This document shows positions 1 through 8,461 of a DNA stretch of 64,000 nt, piece by piece. Made by a program: the position numbers and the translations under genes. Every line of letters starts with the position of its first letter. The first letter of the stretch is position 1. Source of the stretch: Euzebya sp051004735 (GTDB lineage Bacteria > Actinomycetota > Nitriliruptoria > Euzebyales > Euzebyaceae); NCBI GenBank assembly GCA_051004735.1, contig JBPCKA010000094.1:6024-70023 (forward strand). The letters run 5' to 3'. The notes below the pieces were generated by a model. The model saw nothing but the letters and a program-made list of their open reading frames with translations. It was not told the origin of the DNA and did no database searches.

Positions 1-1
1 T

Positions 2-430
2 AACGCCTCCGTCATCTCGTTGAACACCGACTACTCGGGGGCGTTGCAGGTGCCCGAGGACTTTTCCCAGACCGGGTGGTGGAGCGGCGGCCCCGAACCC
101 GGCGAGGTCGGCCCCGCCGTCATCGTCGGACACGTGGACTCCTTTCTTGGGCCCGCCGTGTTCTACAGCCTTGAGGAACTGGTCTATGACGATGCCATCA
201 CGGTGATCCGCGGGGACGGTTCAGCGGCGGTCTTCGCGGTGCGCAGCACCCTGAACGTAGAGAAGTCGGAGTTCCCCACCGACCTGGTCTATGGCGAGAC
301 ACCGGACGCCCAGTTGCGGTTGGTCACCTGTGACGGCAACTTCGACGACGGGTCCTATCTGGGCAACCTCATCATCACCGCAGAACTGATCCGCGAGATC
401 CCTCCCCCGTCAACCGGGTTGGTGTACTGA
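2..430 (+). CDS. Class F sortase, C-terminal part (5' end outside window)
   Basis: This is the C-terminal two thirds or so of a class F sortase, an extracytoplasmic cysteine transpeptidase. The reading frame is open from base 2, so the gene starts upstream of the window; the TTG at 20 lies inside the domain and is not a credible start. The motif VGHVDS carries the family's catalytic His and LVTCDG carries the catalytic Cys, followed by the closing strand GNLIITAEL. Class F sortases of actinobacteria are usually about 200-250 residues with an N-terminal anchor, which is missing here. The next gene is convergent, 18 bp away. Its substrate cannot be named from the window. Confidence 0.85.
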   Translation, partial: NASVISLNTDYSGALQVPEDFSQTGWWSGGPEPGEVGPAVIVGHVDSFLGPAVFYSLEELVYDDAITVIRGDGSAAVFAVRSTLNVEKSEFPTDLVYGETPDAQLRLVTCDGNFDDGSYLGNLIITAELIREIPPPSTGLVY

Positions 431-448
431 CCCTGCTGGGCGACTGGC

Positions 449-1795
449 CTACTTCGAGGGCTCGAACGGTTGCCCGTCGGCGGCGGGGGCGACAGCTCGG
501 CCGATCGCTCCGGCCAAAACGATGATGGTCACCACGAACGGCAGGGACTGCAGTAACTGACTGGGAATCTCCAGGTTGGGTACCGGCACGAACAGGAAAC
601 GAAAGTCCTCCAGGGTCACCGACAGGATCTGCAACCGAACCCCCAGAGCTCCGGCAAACCCGAAGAGCATGGCCCCGCCGAAGGCCTGCCACGGCCGCCA
701 CTTGCCGAAGATCAGCGCCGCCAGCGCGATGAATCCGGTCCCGTTCGTCATGTTGTCCTGGAACGACCCGACGGTCTCCAAGGAGAACCAGGCCCCGCCC
801 AGTCCAGCGATCAGACCCCCCAGGATCACCGCCAGGTAGCGGATCTTGATGGGGTCGATGCCAAGCGTCTCAGCCGCATGGGGGTTCTCGCCCACCGCAC
901 GGACGCGCAGGCCAAATGGTGTGTGGAACAGCACGAACGTGGTGCCGATCAGCAGGATGAACATCGTGAAGTAGATCGGTTGGCCCACGAACAGGGGCCC
1001 GATGATCGGAATGTGGCTGAGCACAGGAAGATTCCAGGTCGGCAGGGTGATCCCGTTGCCGACACCGCTGGGCACGATGACCTGCTGCCGCAGATATGAC
1101 GTGCCACCCAGGGCCAGCAGGTTGATGACCACGCCTGAGATGATCTGGTCGGTGCGAAAGGTGACCGACAGCACCGCATGCAGTGCCGCCATCAGCCCGC
1201 CGACTGCGACGGCCACGACCACCGAGGCATACAGCCAGAACCCGCCGGTCCCGCCCCCGAGCACCGCGTAGGTCAGAAAGCCCGCGCCCGCGGCCGCCAG
1301 CATCATCCCCTCGATGCCGATGTTCACCACTCCCGAGCGCTCTGACCACAGCCCGGCCAGCGCCCCAAGGGCGATGGGTGTACCAAGGCGCAGGGACTCC
1401 ACGACCAGTGGCACCAGGTTGGTCTGATTGCTGGAGGCGGAGTAGGCCAGGGACAGAATCAGGATCAGCGGCACGAACAGCGCGGTCGCCAGGCCCAGAC
1501 CGACCCGCGTGATGTCCCGTAGTCGATACTCAAAGATTCCGGTGACACCCCCGATCAGCAGCAGCAATCCGATGAACAGCACGGCCCCGCCGGGGTCCAA
1601 CGTGAACTGCGGGACATCAGGGGGGATGCCGACGGTGAAGGTGATGTCGTCTTCGGGGACACGGGAGGCCAACTCGAGGAACCCGGCCCCCAGGACGGCA
1701 TAGATCCAGCCGATGATGACGAACCTGGTGCGCCGGGGATGCACGCGCTGGGCCTCGACAGCGACGACGGGTGAGTCAGCGGCTACTGCGCTCAT
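449..1795 (-). CDS. Nucleoside/simple-sugar ABC transporter permease (NupQ-like)
   Basis: Inner-membrane permease of the BPD_transp_2 (RbsC/YufQ) family, 448 residues, last gene of a four-gene importer operon. About ten hydrophobic segments are visible, and the family signature around GIEGMMLAAA lies near residue 155. It would form the channel together with the permease encoded just upstream. The ATG at 1795 lies 4 bp after that gene's stop, so the two are probably translationally coupled. An N-terminal stretch of about 130 residues with three hydrophobic segments precedes the core permease domain. Together with a BMP-type lipoprotein this points to purine or other nucleosides as substrate, but the substrate is inferred. 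Confidence 0.88.
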   Translation of the reverse strand: MSAVAADSPVVAVEAQRVHPRRTRFVIIGWIYAVLGAGFLELASRVPEDDITFTVGIPPDVPQFTLDPGGAVLFIGLLLLIGGVTGIFEYRLRDITRVGLGLATALFVPLILILSLAYSASSNQTNLVPLVVESLRLGTPIALGALAGLWSERSGVVNIGIEGMMLAAAGAGFLTYAVLGGGTGGFWLYASVVVAVAVGGLMAALHAVLSVTFRTDQIISGVVINLLALGGTSYLRQQVIVPSGVGNGITLPTWNLPVLSHIPIIGPLFVGQPIYFTMFILLIGTTFVLFHTPFGLRVRAVGENPHAAETLGIDPIKIRYLAVILGGLIAGLGGAWFSLETVGSFQDNMTNGTGFIALAALIFGKWRPWQAFGGAMLFGFAGALGVRLQILSVTLEDFRFLFVPVPNLEIPSQLLQSLPFVVTIIVLAGAIGRAVAPAADGQPFEPSK

Positions 1796-1799
1796 CAGG

Positions 1800-2960
1800 T
1801 CAACCTCCCCATCCGGAGGCCAGCGCGGCCCGGGGTTCGCCGTCGTCGCCCCGGACGCGGAACAGTCGCCGGACGATCAGGTCGGCGGCGACGAACAGCA
1901 GGATCAGCGCCTGCACGATGCGAACCAGGTCGATCGACAGGTCGGCCTCCAACTGCATCAGGGGAGCGCCGGACAGCAATGAGCCCCACAGGATCGCCGC
2001 CGGGATGATCGCCCAGGGGTTGGCGCGGGCCAGCAAAGCGATCGCGATGGAATCAAAGCCGATATTGCGGAACACCCCGGGTTGGATGTATCCCACCGCT
2101 CCGGACACCTCCGCGGCTCCGGCCAGACCGGCGAAGGCACCGCCGCCCGCCATCACCAATATCCACACACGCGACACGCTCATACCGGCGTAGGTCGCAG
2201 CGGACGGGTTGAGGCCCACCGTCTTGATCTCAAAGCCTGTGGTGGTCCTCTGCATGATGAACCACATCACCAGGCAGGCCAGGATTCCCAACGCCAGACC
2301 CCAGTGCAGCCCGCCTCCTCCTCCCGGTATCAGTGGCAGACGCGCCGCTGCGGCGATGGGTCTGGAGTGCGGCACCGACGAACTGGTGTCCACCAGGATT
2401 ACCGGATCGCGGCTGAGCACCAGCCACTCCACCAATCGCAGGGCGATCACGTTCAGCATGATCGTCACGATCACCTCGTGCGCACCGGTCTTGGCCTTGA
2501 GGAACCCCGGGAACCCGCCGTAGAGCGCACCGCCCAACGCCCCCATGGCCAACACCACACCGATCGCGATCACCCCCGGTGTGCCCTCCAGCCACGACCA
2601 GGTTCCCGCCCATCCTGCAAACAGCGCACCGATCAGCAGTTGACCCTCGACTCCGATGTTGAACAGGCCGGCTTTGAACGCAAATGCGATGGCGATGGAG
2701 GCACCGATGAACGGCGTCGAACGCGCCAACGAGGCAGCGATGCGGTCGGGGGATCCGACGGCCCCCCGCAGCAGCGCCCAGTAGGCCTCGAAGGGGTTGG
2801 CTCCGGTCGCCAGCATGACCAACCCGCCCAGCACGACTGCGCACAGCAGCGCGTAGCCCAGGACAATGAAGGGCGTCAGGGATCGCCACCGGTGGGTCAG
2901 GCCTCGCTCCTCCGCCGGGGCGTCGTCGTCGGCGTCGGGTGGTGTCGGCTGCTCACTCAC
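1800..2960 (-). CDS. Nucleoside/simple-sugar ABC transporter permease (NupP-like)
   Basis: Second membrane permease of the same importer, 386 residues. The N-terminal ~45 residues are hydrophilic, rich in Pro, Asp and Glu; about eight to ten transmembrane segments follow, with the BPD_transp_2 signature GVEGQLLIGA. I placed the start at the GTG at 2960 rather than at an upstream in-frame codon at 3032, because GTGA then overlaps the ATPase gene's stop by 4 bp, the usual arrangement for coupled genes in this window. It should pair with the permease encoded downstream to form the heterodimeric channel. Confidence 0.87.
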   Translation of the reverse strand: MSEQPTPPDADDDAPAEERGLTHRWRSLTPFIVLGYALLCAVVLGGLVMLATGANPFEAYWALLRGAVGSPDRIAASLARSTPFIGASIAIAFAFKAGLFNIGVEGQLLIGALFAGWAGTWSWLEGTPGVIAIGVVLAMGALGGALYGGFPGFLKAKTGAHEVIVTIMLNVIALRLVEWLVLSRDPVILVDTSSSVPHSRPIAAAARLPLIPGGGGGLHWGLALGILACLVMWFIMQRTTTGFEIKTVGLNPSAATYAGMSVSRVWILVMAGGGAFAGLAGAAEVSGAVGYIQPGVFRNIGFDSIAIALLARANPWAIIPAAILWGSLLSGAPLMQLEADLSIDLVRIVQALILLFVAADLIVRRLFRVRGDDGEPRAALASGWGG

Positions 2961-4519
2961 GCCGGGATCTCCTGGACGGTCTCGATCGGACCAGAGGGTG
3001 GTCCCGGATCCTCCTGGCCGGCCATCAGGCACCCCAACCGCTCACGGTTCGCCTCAGCGCGTGGCATGCTCGCCACGATCTTGCCGCGGTACAGCACCCC
3101 GATGGTGTCAGCCAGGCTCAGGATCTCGTCCAGTTCGGCACTGACCAGCAGCACTGCGGTTCCCTGGTCACGCTTGGCCACGACCTGGCTGTGAATGAAC
3201 TCGATCGAGCCCACGTCCAGTCCTCGCGTGGGCTGGGCGACGATCAGCAGTCGCAGTTTGCGGGACAACTCACGGGCGATGACGACCTTCTGTTGGTTGC
3301 CGCCGGACAGGGTGCTGACCAGGACTTCTGTCCCGGGCGTGCGAATGTCGTAGGTCTGCACCAGTTTCGTGGCCTGCGTTCCCATGGCCGCTCGGTTAAG
3401 GATCCAGCCTGAGGCGAACGGGGCCTGGTTGTAGGTGTTCAGCACCAGATTCTGGGTGATCGTGAACGCCCCGACGATCCCGTGTTTGTTGCGATCTTCG
3501 GGCACATGGCCGACACCCAGCCGTTCGACCTTTCGTGGGGTGAGCCCGACGATGTTGCGTCCTTCGACGGTGATGGTCCCATTCGATGCGGGTCGCATGC
3601 CGGCAATGGCCTCGACCAACTCACGCTGGCCGTTGCCTCCGACACCAGCAATGCCATAGATCTCGCCCGCACGCACCTGGAAGTCACAGGCAGCCACCGT
3701 GACCACCCCGCGGTCGTCGGTCACCCCCAGTTCATTCACCTCAAGCACAGTCTTTCCCGGCTCGGCGGCGGTCTTAGCGACCTGGAAGGACACCTCGCGG
3801 CCAACCATCAAGCGGGCCAACTCGCTGGTCGTGGTGGTCTTGGGATCGGCACTGCCGACCACGCGACCGCGGCGTAGGACCGTGACCTGATCGGCCACCG
3901 CCACCACCTCGCGAAGCTTGTGGGTGATGAAGACGATGGATTTTCCGTCATCGACAAGGCTGCGGACCACGGCGAAGAACTCATCGACCTCGCCGGGGGT
4001 GAGCACCGCCGTGGGCTCGTCCAGGATCAGGATCTCCGCGTCCCGATACAGGGCCTTGATCAGCTCAACCCGTTGCTGAGCGCCAACACTCAAGTCCCCC
4101 ACCAGCGCATCAGGGTTCACCGCCAGGCCATAGCTCTTGCTCAGTTCGAGGATGCGCGACCGGGCCAGGTCCATATCCAGCGACATGCCCTTGGTGACCT
4201 CGTTGCCGAGTATCACGTTCTCGGCGACCGTCAGCACCGGGATCAACTGGAAGTGTTGATGGACCATCCCGATGCCGGCGGCGATGGCGTCACGGGAGGA
4301 ATGGAATGCGACCGGCTGCCCGTTGACCTTTATGTGACCTTCGGAGGGTTGGTACAGCCCGAAGACGATGTTCATCAGCGTCGACTTTCCGGCGCCGTTC
4401 TCGCCCAACAGGCAATGGATCTGACCTTTGTGAAGCTCCAGGTTCACGTCGGCGTTGGCTACCACGCCGGGAAAGCGTTTGGTGAGATCGATGACTTCGA
4501 GCACGGGGGTGTCTGGCAT
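2957..4519 (-). CDS. ABC transporter ATPase with two nucleotide-binding domains (NupO/YufO type)
   Basis: Cytoplasmic ATPase of the nucleoside importer, 520 residues with two fused ABC domains, as usual for RbsA/YufO-like proteins. The first domain has Walker A GENGAGKST near residue 40, a signature LSVGAQQR and Walker B ILILDEPTAVL. The second has a degenerate Walker A (GVGGNGQRE), signature LSGGNQQKV and a Walker B ending in VAQPTRGLD, where the catalytic Glu position reads Gln; a degenerate second site is common in this family. I chose the ATG at 4519, with GAGGTG five bases upstream, over an in-frame GTG at 4525. A strong dyad separates it from the lipoprotein gene. Confidence 0.9.
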   Translation of the reverse strand: MPDTPVLEVIDLTKRFPGVVANADVNLELHKGQIHCLLGENGAGKSTLMNIVFGLYQPSEGHIKVNGQPVAFHSSRDAIAAGIGMVHQHFQLIPVLTVAENVILGNEVTKGMSLDMDLARSRILELSKSYGLAVNPDALVGDLSVGAQQRVELIKALYRDAEILILDEPTAVLTPGEVDEFFAVVRSLVDDGKSIVFITHKLREVVAVADQVTVLRRGRVVGSADPKTTTTSELARLMVGREVSFQVAKTAAEPGKTVLEVNELGVTDDRGVVTVAACDFQVRAGEIYGIAGVGGNGQRELVEAIAGMRPASNGTITVEGRNIVGLTPRKVERLGVGHVPEDRNKHGIVGAFTITQNLVLNTYNQAPFASGWILNRAAMGTQATKLVQTYDIRTPGTEVLVSTLSGGNQQKVVIARELSRKLRLLIVAQPTRGLDVGSIEFIHSQVVAKRDQGTAVLLVSAELDEILSLADTIGVLYRGKIVASMPRAEANRERLGCLMAGQEDPGPPSGPIETVQEIPA

Positions 4520-4562
4520 GAACACCTCAGCTGATCGGTGGAAGGTCGGGCGGCGAGCGGCA

Positions 4563-4596
4563 ACGACCCGGCTCCCTGTGCAGGGAGCCGGGTCGT
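4563..4596 (-). terminator. 16-bp perfect inverted repeat between lipoprotein and ATPase genes
   Basis: Bases 4563-4578 are exactly complementary to 4581-4596 with a 2-nt centre, giving a very stable GC-rich hairpin. No T-run follows on the minus strand, so it is not a textbook intrinsic terminator. Its place, 54 bp after the binding-protein stop and 44 bp before the ATPase start, fits an attenuator or mRNA 3'-end stabiliser that lets the lipoprotein be made in excess over the membrane components, a pattern known from other ABC importer operons. Confidence 0.6.
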
Positions 4597-4649
4597 GCAG
4601 CCTAGAGGTCAGACGCTGCTCCGCGTAGACCTATTGCGGGCAATCGCCC

Positions 4650-5906
4650 CTACTGCAACTCGCCGGTCACGGGGTCGACCCCGGTCTCGATCGAACCATC
4701 GGCAAGGCCGGCACGGATCTCCTCGAGCTGCGTGAGCACGTCCGAGGGAATGTCGGCATCGTGGACGTCGGCGTAGGTGATCCCGCCGTTGGCAGCGTCC
4801 AGGATGAACACGCCACCTTGGAACGATCCGGCCAGGAAGTCACCGATCTGGATGAACACACCCAGGTCGACACGCTTGATCGCCGAGGTCGCAAGCCGGT
4901 CAGCACCCGGTGAGGAGCCACCACCGAAGGTGGTGTTGTACTCATCCTGGTCCACGCCGATCGCCCAGGCGCCGGCCTCGGCCGCTGCCAGGATTCCACC
5001 CGACCCGGTCTGGCCGCCTGCGCCGAAGATGACATCGGCGCCTTCACCCAGGAACTGCTGGGCTGCCGAGGCACCCTGCGCCGGATCGGTGAAGGAGTCG
5101 GTGTAGACGCTGAGGACGTTGATGTCGGGGTTGATGCTCTGCGCACCGGTCTGGAACCCGTTGACGTACCGCACGACCGGGGGAACGACCTCCAGGCCGC
5201 CGACGACGCCGATGGTGCCGGATTCGCTGAGAAGCGCTGCCATGGCGCCTGCCAGGAATCCGCCCTGGTCCTCACGGAACAGGATTCCGACGTAGTTGTC
5301 GGGGTACTCGGGCTGGAACTGGTCGATGCCGACGAAGCTGACGTCGGGGTTGGCCTCAGCCGCCGCCAGCGTGGCGTCAGCGATCAGGAATCCGACCGTC
5401 ACCACGATCTCGGGGTCGCCCTGAAGGATGGTTTCGATGTTCGAGTCGTAGTCGGCCTCAGACGCGGTCTCGATGACGTCGGTGTCAAAGCCGAGACACT
5501 CGGCAGCGGCTTCCATGCCGTCGTTGGCGAACTGGTTGAAGGTGCCGTCATCGATGCGGCCGATGTCGGTCACCAGTCCGACGTTGAAGTCCTCTGCGAC
5601 CGTCACGTCGCCGTAGGCGTCACAGGCCTCGTCCAGTGTGGTCGCGGTAACAGTGTCACCATCGGTGGCGTCGGCCGTTGGCTCATCGGAGGCGGTCGCG
5701 TCATCGGTGGGCTCAGCAGATGCCGTCGCATCCTCGGTGGGCTCATCAGTGGCCGTCGCATCGTCGGTGGGCTCATCGGCCATCGCCGACTCGTCCGCGA
5801 TTGGGTCAGCAGTGGTATCAGCGGAATCGTCGGCGCAGGCGGCAGCAACGAGGGACAGGATCAGCAGCAGGGCCAAGGCGGCCACACGGCGGTTCAACGT
5901 CGTCAT
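4650..5906 (-). CDS. BMP-family substrate-binding lipoprotein (nucleoside binding)
   Basis: Extracytoplasmic substrate-binding lipoprotein of the BMP/PnrA/Med family, 418 residues, first gene of the importer operon. A lipoprotein signal peptide ends in the lipobox LVAAAC near residue 23. A low-complexity linker of about 55 residues follows, made of imperfect ten-residue repeats rich in Asp, Glu, Pro and Thr. The BMP domain starts near residue 90, with VGLVTDIGRIDDGTFNQ matching the family N-terminus. The ATG at 5906 was chosen because a GGGAGA Shine-Dalgarno precedes it and the lipobox is then at normal distance. The family binds purine nucleosides in several bacteria; the exact ligand here is inferred. 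Confidence 0.9.
   Translation of the reverse strand: MTTLNRRVAALALLLILSLVAAACADDSADTTADPIADESAMADEPTDDATATDEPTEDATASAEPTDDATASDEPTADATDGDTVTATTLDEACDAYGDVTVAEDFNVGLVTDIGRIDDGTFNQFANDGMEAAAECLGFDTDVIETASEADYDSNIETILQGDPEIVVTVGFLIADATLAAAEANPDVSFVGIDQFQPEYPDNYVGILFREDQGGFLAGAMAALLSESGTIGVVGGLEVVPPVVRYVNGFQTGAQSINPDINVLSVYTDSFTDPAQGASAAQQFLGEGADVIFGAGGQTGSGGILAAAEAGAWAIGVDQDEYNTTFGGGSSPGADRLATSAIKRVDLGVFIQIGDFLAGSFQGGVFILDAANGGITYADVHDADIPSDVLTQLEEIRAGLADGSIETGVDPVTGELQ
5652..5790. repeat. Imperfect ~30-bp tandem repeats coding a D/E/P/T linker
   Basis: Within the BMP lipoprotein gene, four to five imperfect copies of a roughly 30-bp unit encode the pattern DEPT(E/D)DATA(S/T). The repeats form the spacer between the lipidated cysteine and the binding domain. 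Unit number is a plausible source of strain variation. Confidence 0.7.
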
Positions 5907-5960
5907 ATTCGGGCTATCTCCCTTTGGTTGGCGGGACACGTCCAAGTGCGTGGTCCGCGG

Positions 5961-6017
5961 GCCCTTCAGCGAAGGGCATTGACGGTCATGGTGCAGGACG
6001 CAGTCGCGAGGAGTCTA
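5961..6017 (-). promoter_or_regulatory. Candidate promoter and leader hairpin of the BMP importer operon
   Basis: On the minus strand a TAGACT hexamer (6012-6017) could be the -10 element of the importer operon, giving a leader of about 100 nt before the ATG at 5906. The leader contains a perfect 7-bp stem with a 3-nt loop at 5961-5977 (GCCCTTC paired with GAAGGGC). I do not recognise a known riboswitch in it. The hairpin could affect expression but this is not shown. Confidence 0.35.
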
Positions 6018-6095
6018 TGCGCCTACTACACCGGCCGTAAAGTGCATCCGGCAGGGCCCCCGAAGTGGCCGCCGGGTGTGCAATAGCGTGTGCCG

Positions 6096-6108
6096 TAGAG
6101 TGCCCGTC
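6096..6108 (+). promoter_or_regulatory. Leaderless-type -10 element for upp
   Basis: TAGAGT at 6096-6101 ends 7 nt before the ATG at 6109 and there is no Shine-Dalgarno sequence, so transcription probably starts at or within a base or so of the start codon. Confidence 0.55.
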
Positions 6109-6732
6109 ATGGATCGTGTCACCGTCGCCTCCCACCCCCTCGCTGGTCACCTGCTGGCAGACCTGCGCCACACCGGCACCACACCGGAGCGGTACCGGGT
6201 GATTGCCAGGCGTCTGGCGATGGTCCTGGCTTTGGAGGCGACCGCCGATCTGCCCACGGTGCAGCACCGGGTCCAGACCCCGTTGCAAGAGGCCGCGGTG
6301 CAACGTCTTGGCAAGGGAGTGGTGGCCGTGCCGATCCTGCGCGCGGGTTTGGGGTTGCTCGAAGCCGTGACCGAACTGCTTCCCGACGTGGGCGTGGGAT
6401 ATGTGGGGTTGGAACGGGACGAGGAGACCTTGCAACCGACGGAGTACTACTTCAAGACCCCCTCGATGAGTTCCTCACGGGTGCTGATGTTGGACCCGAT
6501 GCTTGCCACCGGGGGCACCGCGGCATTTGCCGCCAACCTGCTGCGGGAACGCGGTGCGGTGGACCTGACCCTGATCTGTGTGATCGCCGCTCCGCAGGGT
6601 ATAGCCCGGCTGACCCAGGCAGACCCCGATATCCGAATCGTCACCGCAGCCATCGATGAGGGGCTGAACGACGTCGGCTATATCGTTCCGGGATTGGGCG
6701 ACTTCGGGGACCGGCTGTTCGGCACCTTCTGA
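6109..6732 (+). CDS. upp: Uracil phosphoribosyltransferase
   Basis: Cytoplasmic pyrimidine salvage enzyme that makes UMP from uracil and PRPP. The protein has 207 residues, the usual length for bacterial UPRT. Visible motifs are VPILRAGLG near residue 75 and the PRPP loop MLDPMLATGGTA near residue 128, with a C-terminal GDFGDRLFGT typical of the family. The ATG at 6109 is preferred over an upstream in-frame codon at 6076 because it fits the family N-terminus and a -10 element sits just before it. It is divergent from the nucleoside importer, which makes a shared role in nucleobase/nucleoside salvage plausible. Confidence 0.95.
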   Translation: MDRVTVASHPLAGHLLADLRHTGTTPERYRVIARRLAMVLALEATADLPTVQHRVQTPLQEAAVQRLGKGVVAVPILRAGLGLLEAVTELLPDVGVGYVGLERDEETLQPTEYYFKTPSMSSSRVLMLDPMLATGGTAAFAANLLRERGAVDLTLICVIAAPQGIARLTQADPDIRIVTAAIDEGLNDVGYIVPGLGDFGDRLFGTF

Positions 6733-6745
6733 GCCCGGGGGTCCT

Positions 6746-7606
6746 TCACAGGCCAGCGAACAGGTCGTCCTCGATGCCCTGCGGCACGTCGACCTCACTG
6801 ATCCTGCGCACGAACCACTCGGTGCCGTAGAACCCCTCCATCATCTCATCCGGCACGTTCATGAAGAAGGAGTCGAGGTCGATCTGGCTGACGTGGGCCT
6901 TGAGTGCCGTTTGCTTGGCGTCCATGAAGTCGGTGACGTCGACCCGAGTGGTGATCAATTCGTCATCGATGCCCATCGGGATGTCGGCGGGGTCGTCATA
7001 TTCCCCGAAGGGTGAGGGCAACCCGTTCGCCGCAAACATCCGATTCGCCTGGGCGATCGCCGACTTCGGCAGGGAGGCGAAATACAACTTTGCAGTGCGC
7101 CAGGGCGCCCCCGCCTCCGGGTACAGCGCCTTCATGGTGGCCGCCTCGACCGCCAGGGTGCAGACCCGGTGGGCCTGAATGTGATCGGGATGGCCATAGC
7201 CCCCGAATGCGTCATACGTCACCACCACGGCAGGTCGGAAGTCCCTGATGATCGCCACCAGACGGCCGACCGCCTGGTGCAGGTCTGCCCGCCAAAAACA
7301 GGCGGGGTCATGGTTGCCATCCACCCCCATCATTCCTGAATCTGCGTAGCCCAGGAACTGGTGATCATCAACTCCCAGGGCGGCAAGCGCGTTGGCGATC
7401 TCGCCGGCGCGGACTTCGGCCAGACGCGGGCGGATCTCATCAGGGTCCATGCCGGCACCAACGATTTCACCCCGCGCCCCATCGGTGCACGTCACCACCT
7501 TCACGCGCCGGCCCTCGGCCGCCGCCCGCGCCAACACACCGCCTGTCGCGATGACCTCATCGTCGGGATGGGCATGAACCGCAAGAAGTCCGGGAGCATC
7601 AGTCAT
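6746..7606 (-). CDS. PIG-L deacetylase of the mycothiol family (MshB or Mca)
   Basis: Zinc-dependent LmbE/PIG-L amidase, 286 residues. The metal site shows as HAHPDDE near residue 11 and HPDH near residue 145. The N-terminal half (VVTCTDGARGE, GYGHPDH) resembles MshB, the deacetylase of mycothiol biosynthesis. The overall length and the C-terminal part, lacking the MshB insertion and ending in DLFAGL, resemble Mca, the mycothiol S-conjugate amidase. I cannot decide between the two from sequence alone. The start at 7606 is supported by a -10 hexamer TATCCT ending 9 nt upstream. It is divergent from an alpha/beta hydrolase gene. Confidence 0.85.
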   Translation of the reverse strand: MTDAPGLLAVHAHPDDEVIATGGVLARAAAEGRRVKVVTCTDGARGEIVGAGMDPDEIRPRLAEVRAGEIANALAALGVDDHQFLGYADSGMMGVDGNHDPACFWRADLHQAVGRLVAIIRDFRPAVVVTYDAFGGYGHPDHIQAHRVCTLAVEAATMKALYPEAGAPWRTAKLYFASLPKSAIAQANRMFAANGLPSPFGEYDDPADIPMGIDDELITTRVDVTDFMDAKQTALKAHVSQIDLDSFFMNVPDEMMEGFYGTEWFVRRISEVDVPQGIEDDLFAGL

Positions 7607-7621
7607 GGACACGACAGGATA
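7607..7621 (-). promoter_or_regulatory. Leaderless-type -10 element for the MshB/Mca gene
   Basis: TATCCT (minus strand, 7616-7621) lies 9 nt before the ATG at 7606, with no Shine-Dalgarno sequence between. It immediately abuts the start of the divergent hydrolase gene. Confidence 0.5.
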
Positions 7622-8461
7622 ATGGAGACCGATGATCCGATGGCGATGACCTGGACCGACCAGCTGATGGACGTGGGGGGCACTCGCCTGCACCTGCGTC
7701 GGGCGGGACCGTCCTGTGGACCGGCCAGTGACCCGGTCGTCATCCTGCATGACGCTGGGGCGGAATCGGTCGACGCGCCCGCCTGGGAGCTGGTCGCGGC
7801 CTGCCGGCCGGTGGTACAGATCATGCTGCCCGGGGTCGGCGAATCACCTAGGCCCCCGACCGGGGTGGACATGTCCTGGGTGACCGATCTGCTGGCCGGC
7901 GCTGTGCGAGAGCTGTGCCAGGGTCCGGTGGTGCTGGTCGGCACCAGTCTGGGCGGTTGGTTCGCCCTGGAATTGGCGCTGGCACACCCACAGGTGGTGG
8001 GTCCGCTGCTGCTGCTCGACATTGCGGGGCTGCACAGTTCCCGCGGCTACCTGTTCGGGCTGTTCACCGACGGGCAGGGACAAGCGGGCCACGATGGGCT
8101 GCTGCGCCCTCTCCTGCAACGCCACCGTGCCCCTGATGAGCCCCAGGCCACCCAGGCCTACATCACCACAATGACGGCGGCGGCCATGCTGTCATGGAGT
8201 CCCTATGTCATGGACCCCTCCCTGCTGGCCCGCGTCGGCCGGCTGCGGTCAGCCACCACGATCATGTGGGGTGAAAGGGACGCGCTGATTCCCCTGACCC
8301 ATGGCCAGGCTCTGGCAAAAGCAATGCCGGATGCCGAGTTGGTGGTTGTTGCTGACGCAGGACATCTGCTTGCCATCGACGCCGCGGAACAGGTGTCCCG
8401 CCGATTGATCCTCCCGCGCCTACCATCGGCCTCACAATGCCCCTCGAGGAATACCGACTGA
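7622..8461 (+). CDS. Alpha/beta hydrolase
   Basis: Alpha/beta-fold hydrolase of about 279 residues, probably cytoplasmic. The nucleophile elbow is GTSLGGW (Ser near residue 107). The late acid and His are represented by MWGERDALIP and DAGHLLAID near the C-terminus. The oxyanion region HDAG occurs near residue 42. Several in-frame starts exist (7622, 7640, 7646); 7622 keeps the gene from running into the divergent deacetylase gene, but the choice is uncertain. Its 3' end overlaps the RNase D gene by 25 bp, suggesting co-transcription. Substrate unknown. Confidence 0.8.
   Translation: METDDPMAMTWTDQLMDVGGTRLHLRRAGPSCGPASDPVVILHDAGAESVDAPAWELVAACRPVVQIMLPGVGESPRPPTGVDMSWVTDLLAGAVRELCQGPVVLVGTSLGGWFALELALAHPQVVGPLLLLDIAGLHSSRGYLFGLFTDGQGQAGHDGLLRPLLQRHRAPDEPQATQAYITTMTAAAMLSWSPYVMDPSLLARVGRLRSATTIMWGERDALIPLTHGQALAKAMPDAELVVVADAGHLLAIDAAEQVSRRLILPRLPSASQCPSRNTD

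Noticed and set aside
2082..3194. 370-codon open frame on the plus strand
   Set aside because: Antisense to the NupP-like permease and ATPase genes; rich in Arg, His and Gln without protein-like pattern.
5907..6108. Leader of the nucleoside importer considered as a purine riboswitch
   Set aside because: Only a simple 7-bp hairpin is visible; the conserved three-way junction core of purine riboswitches is not seen.
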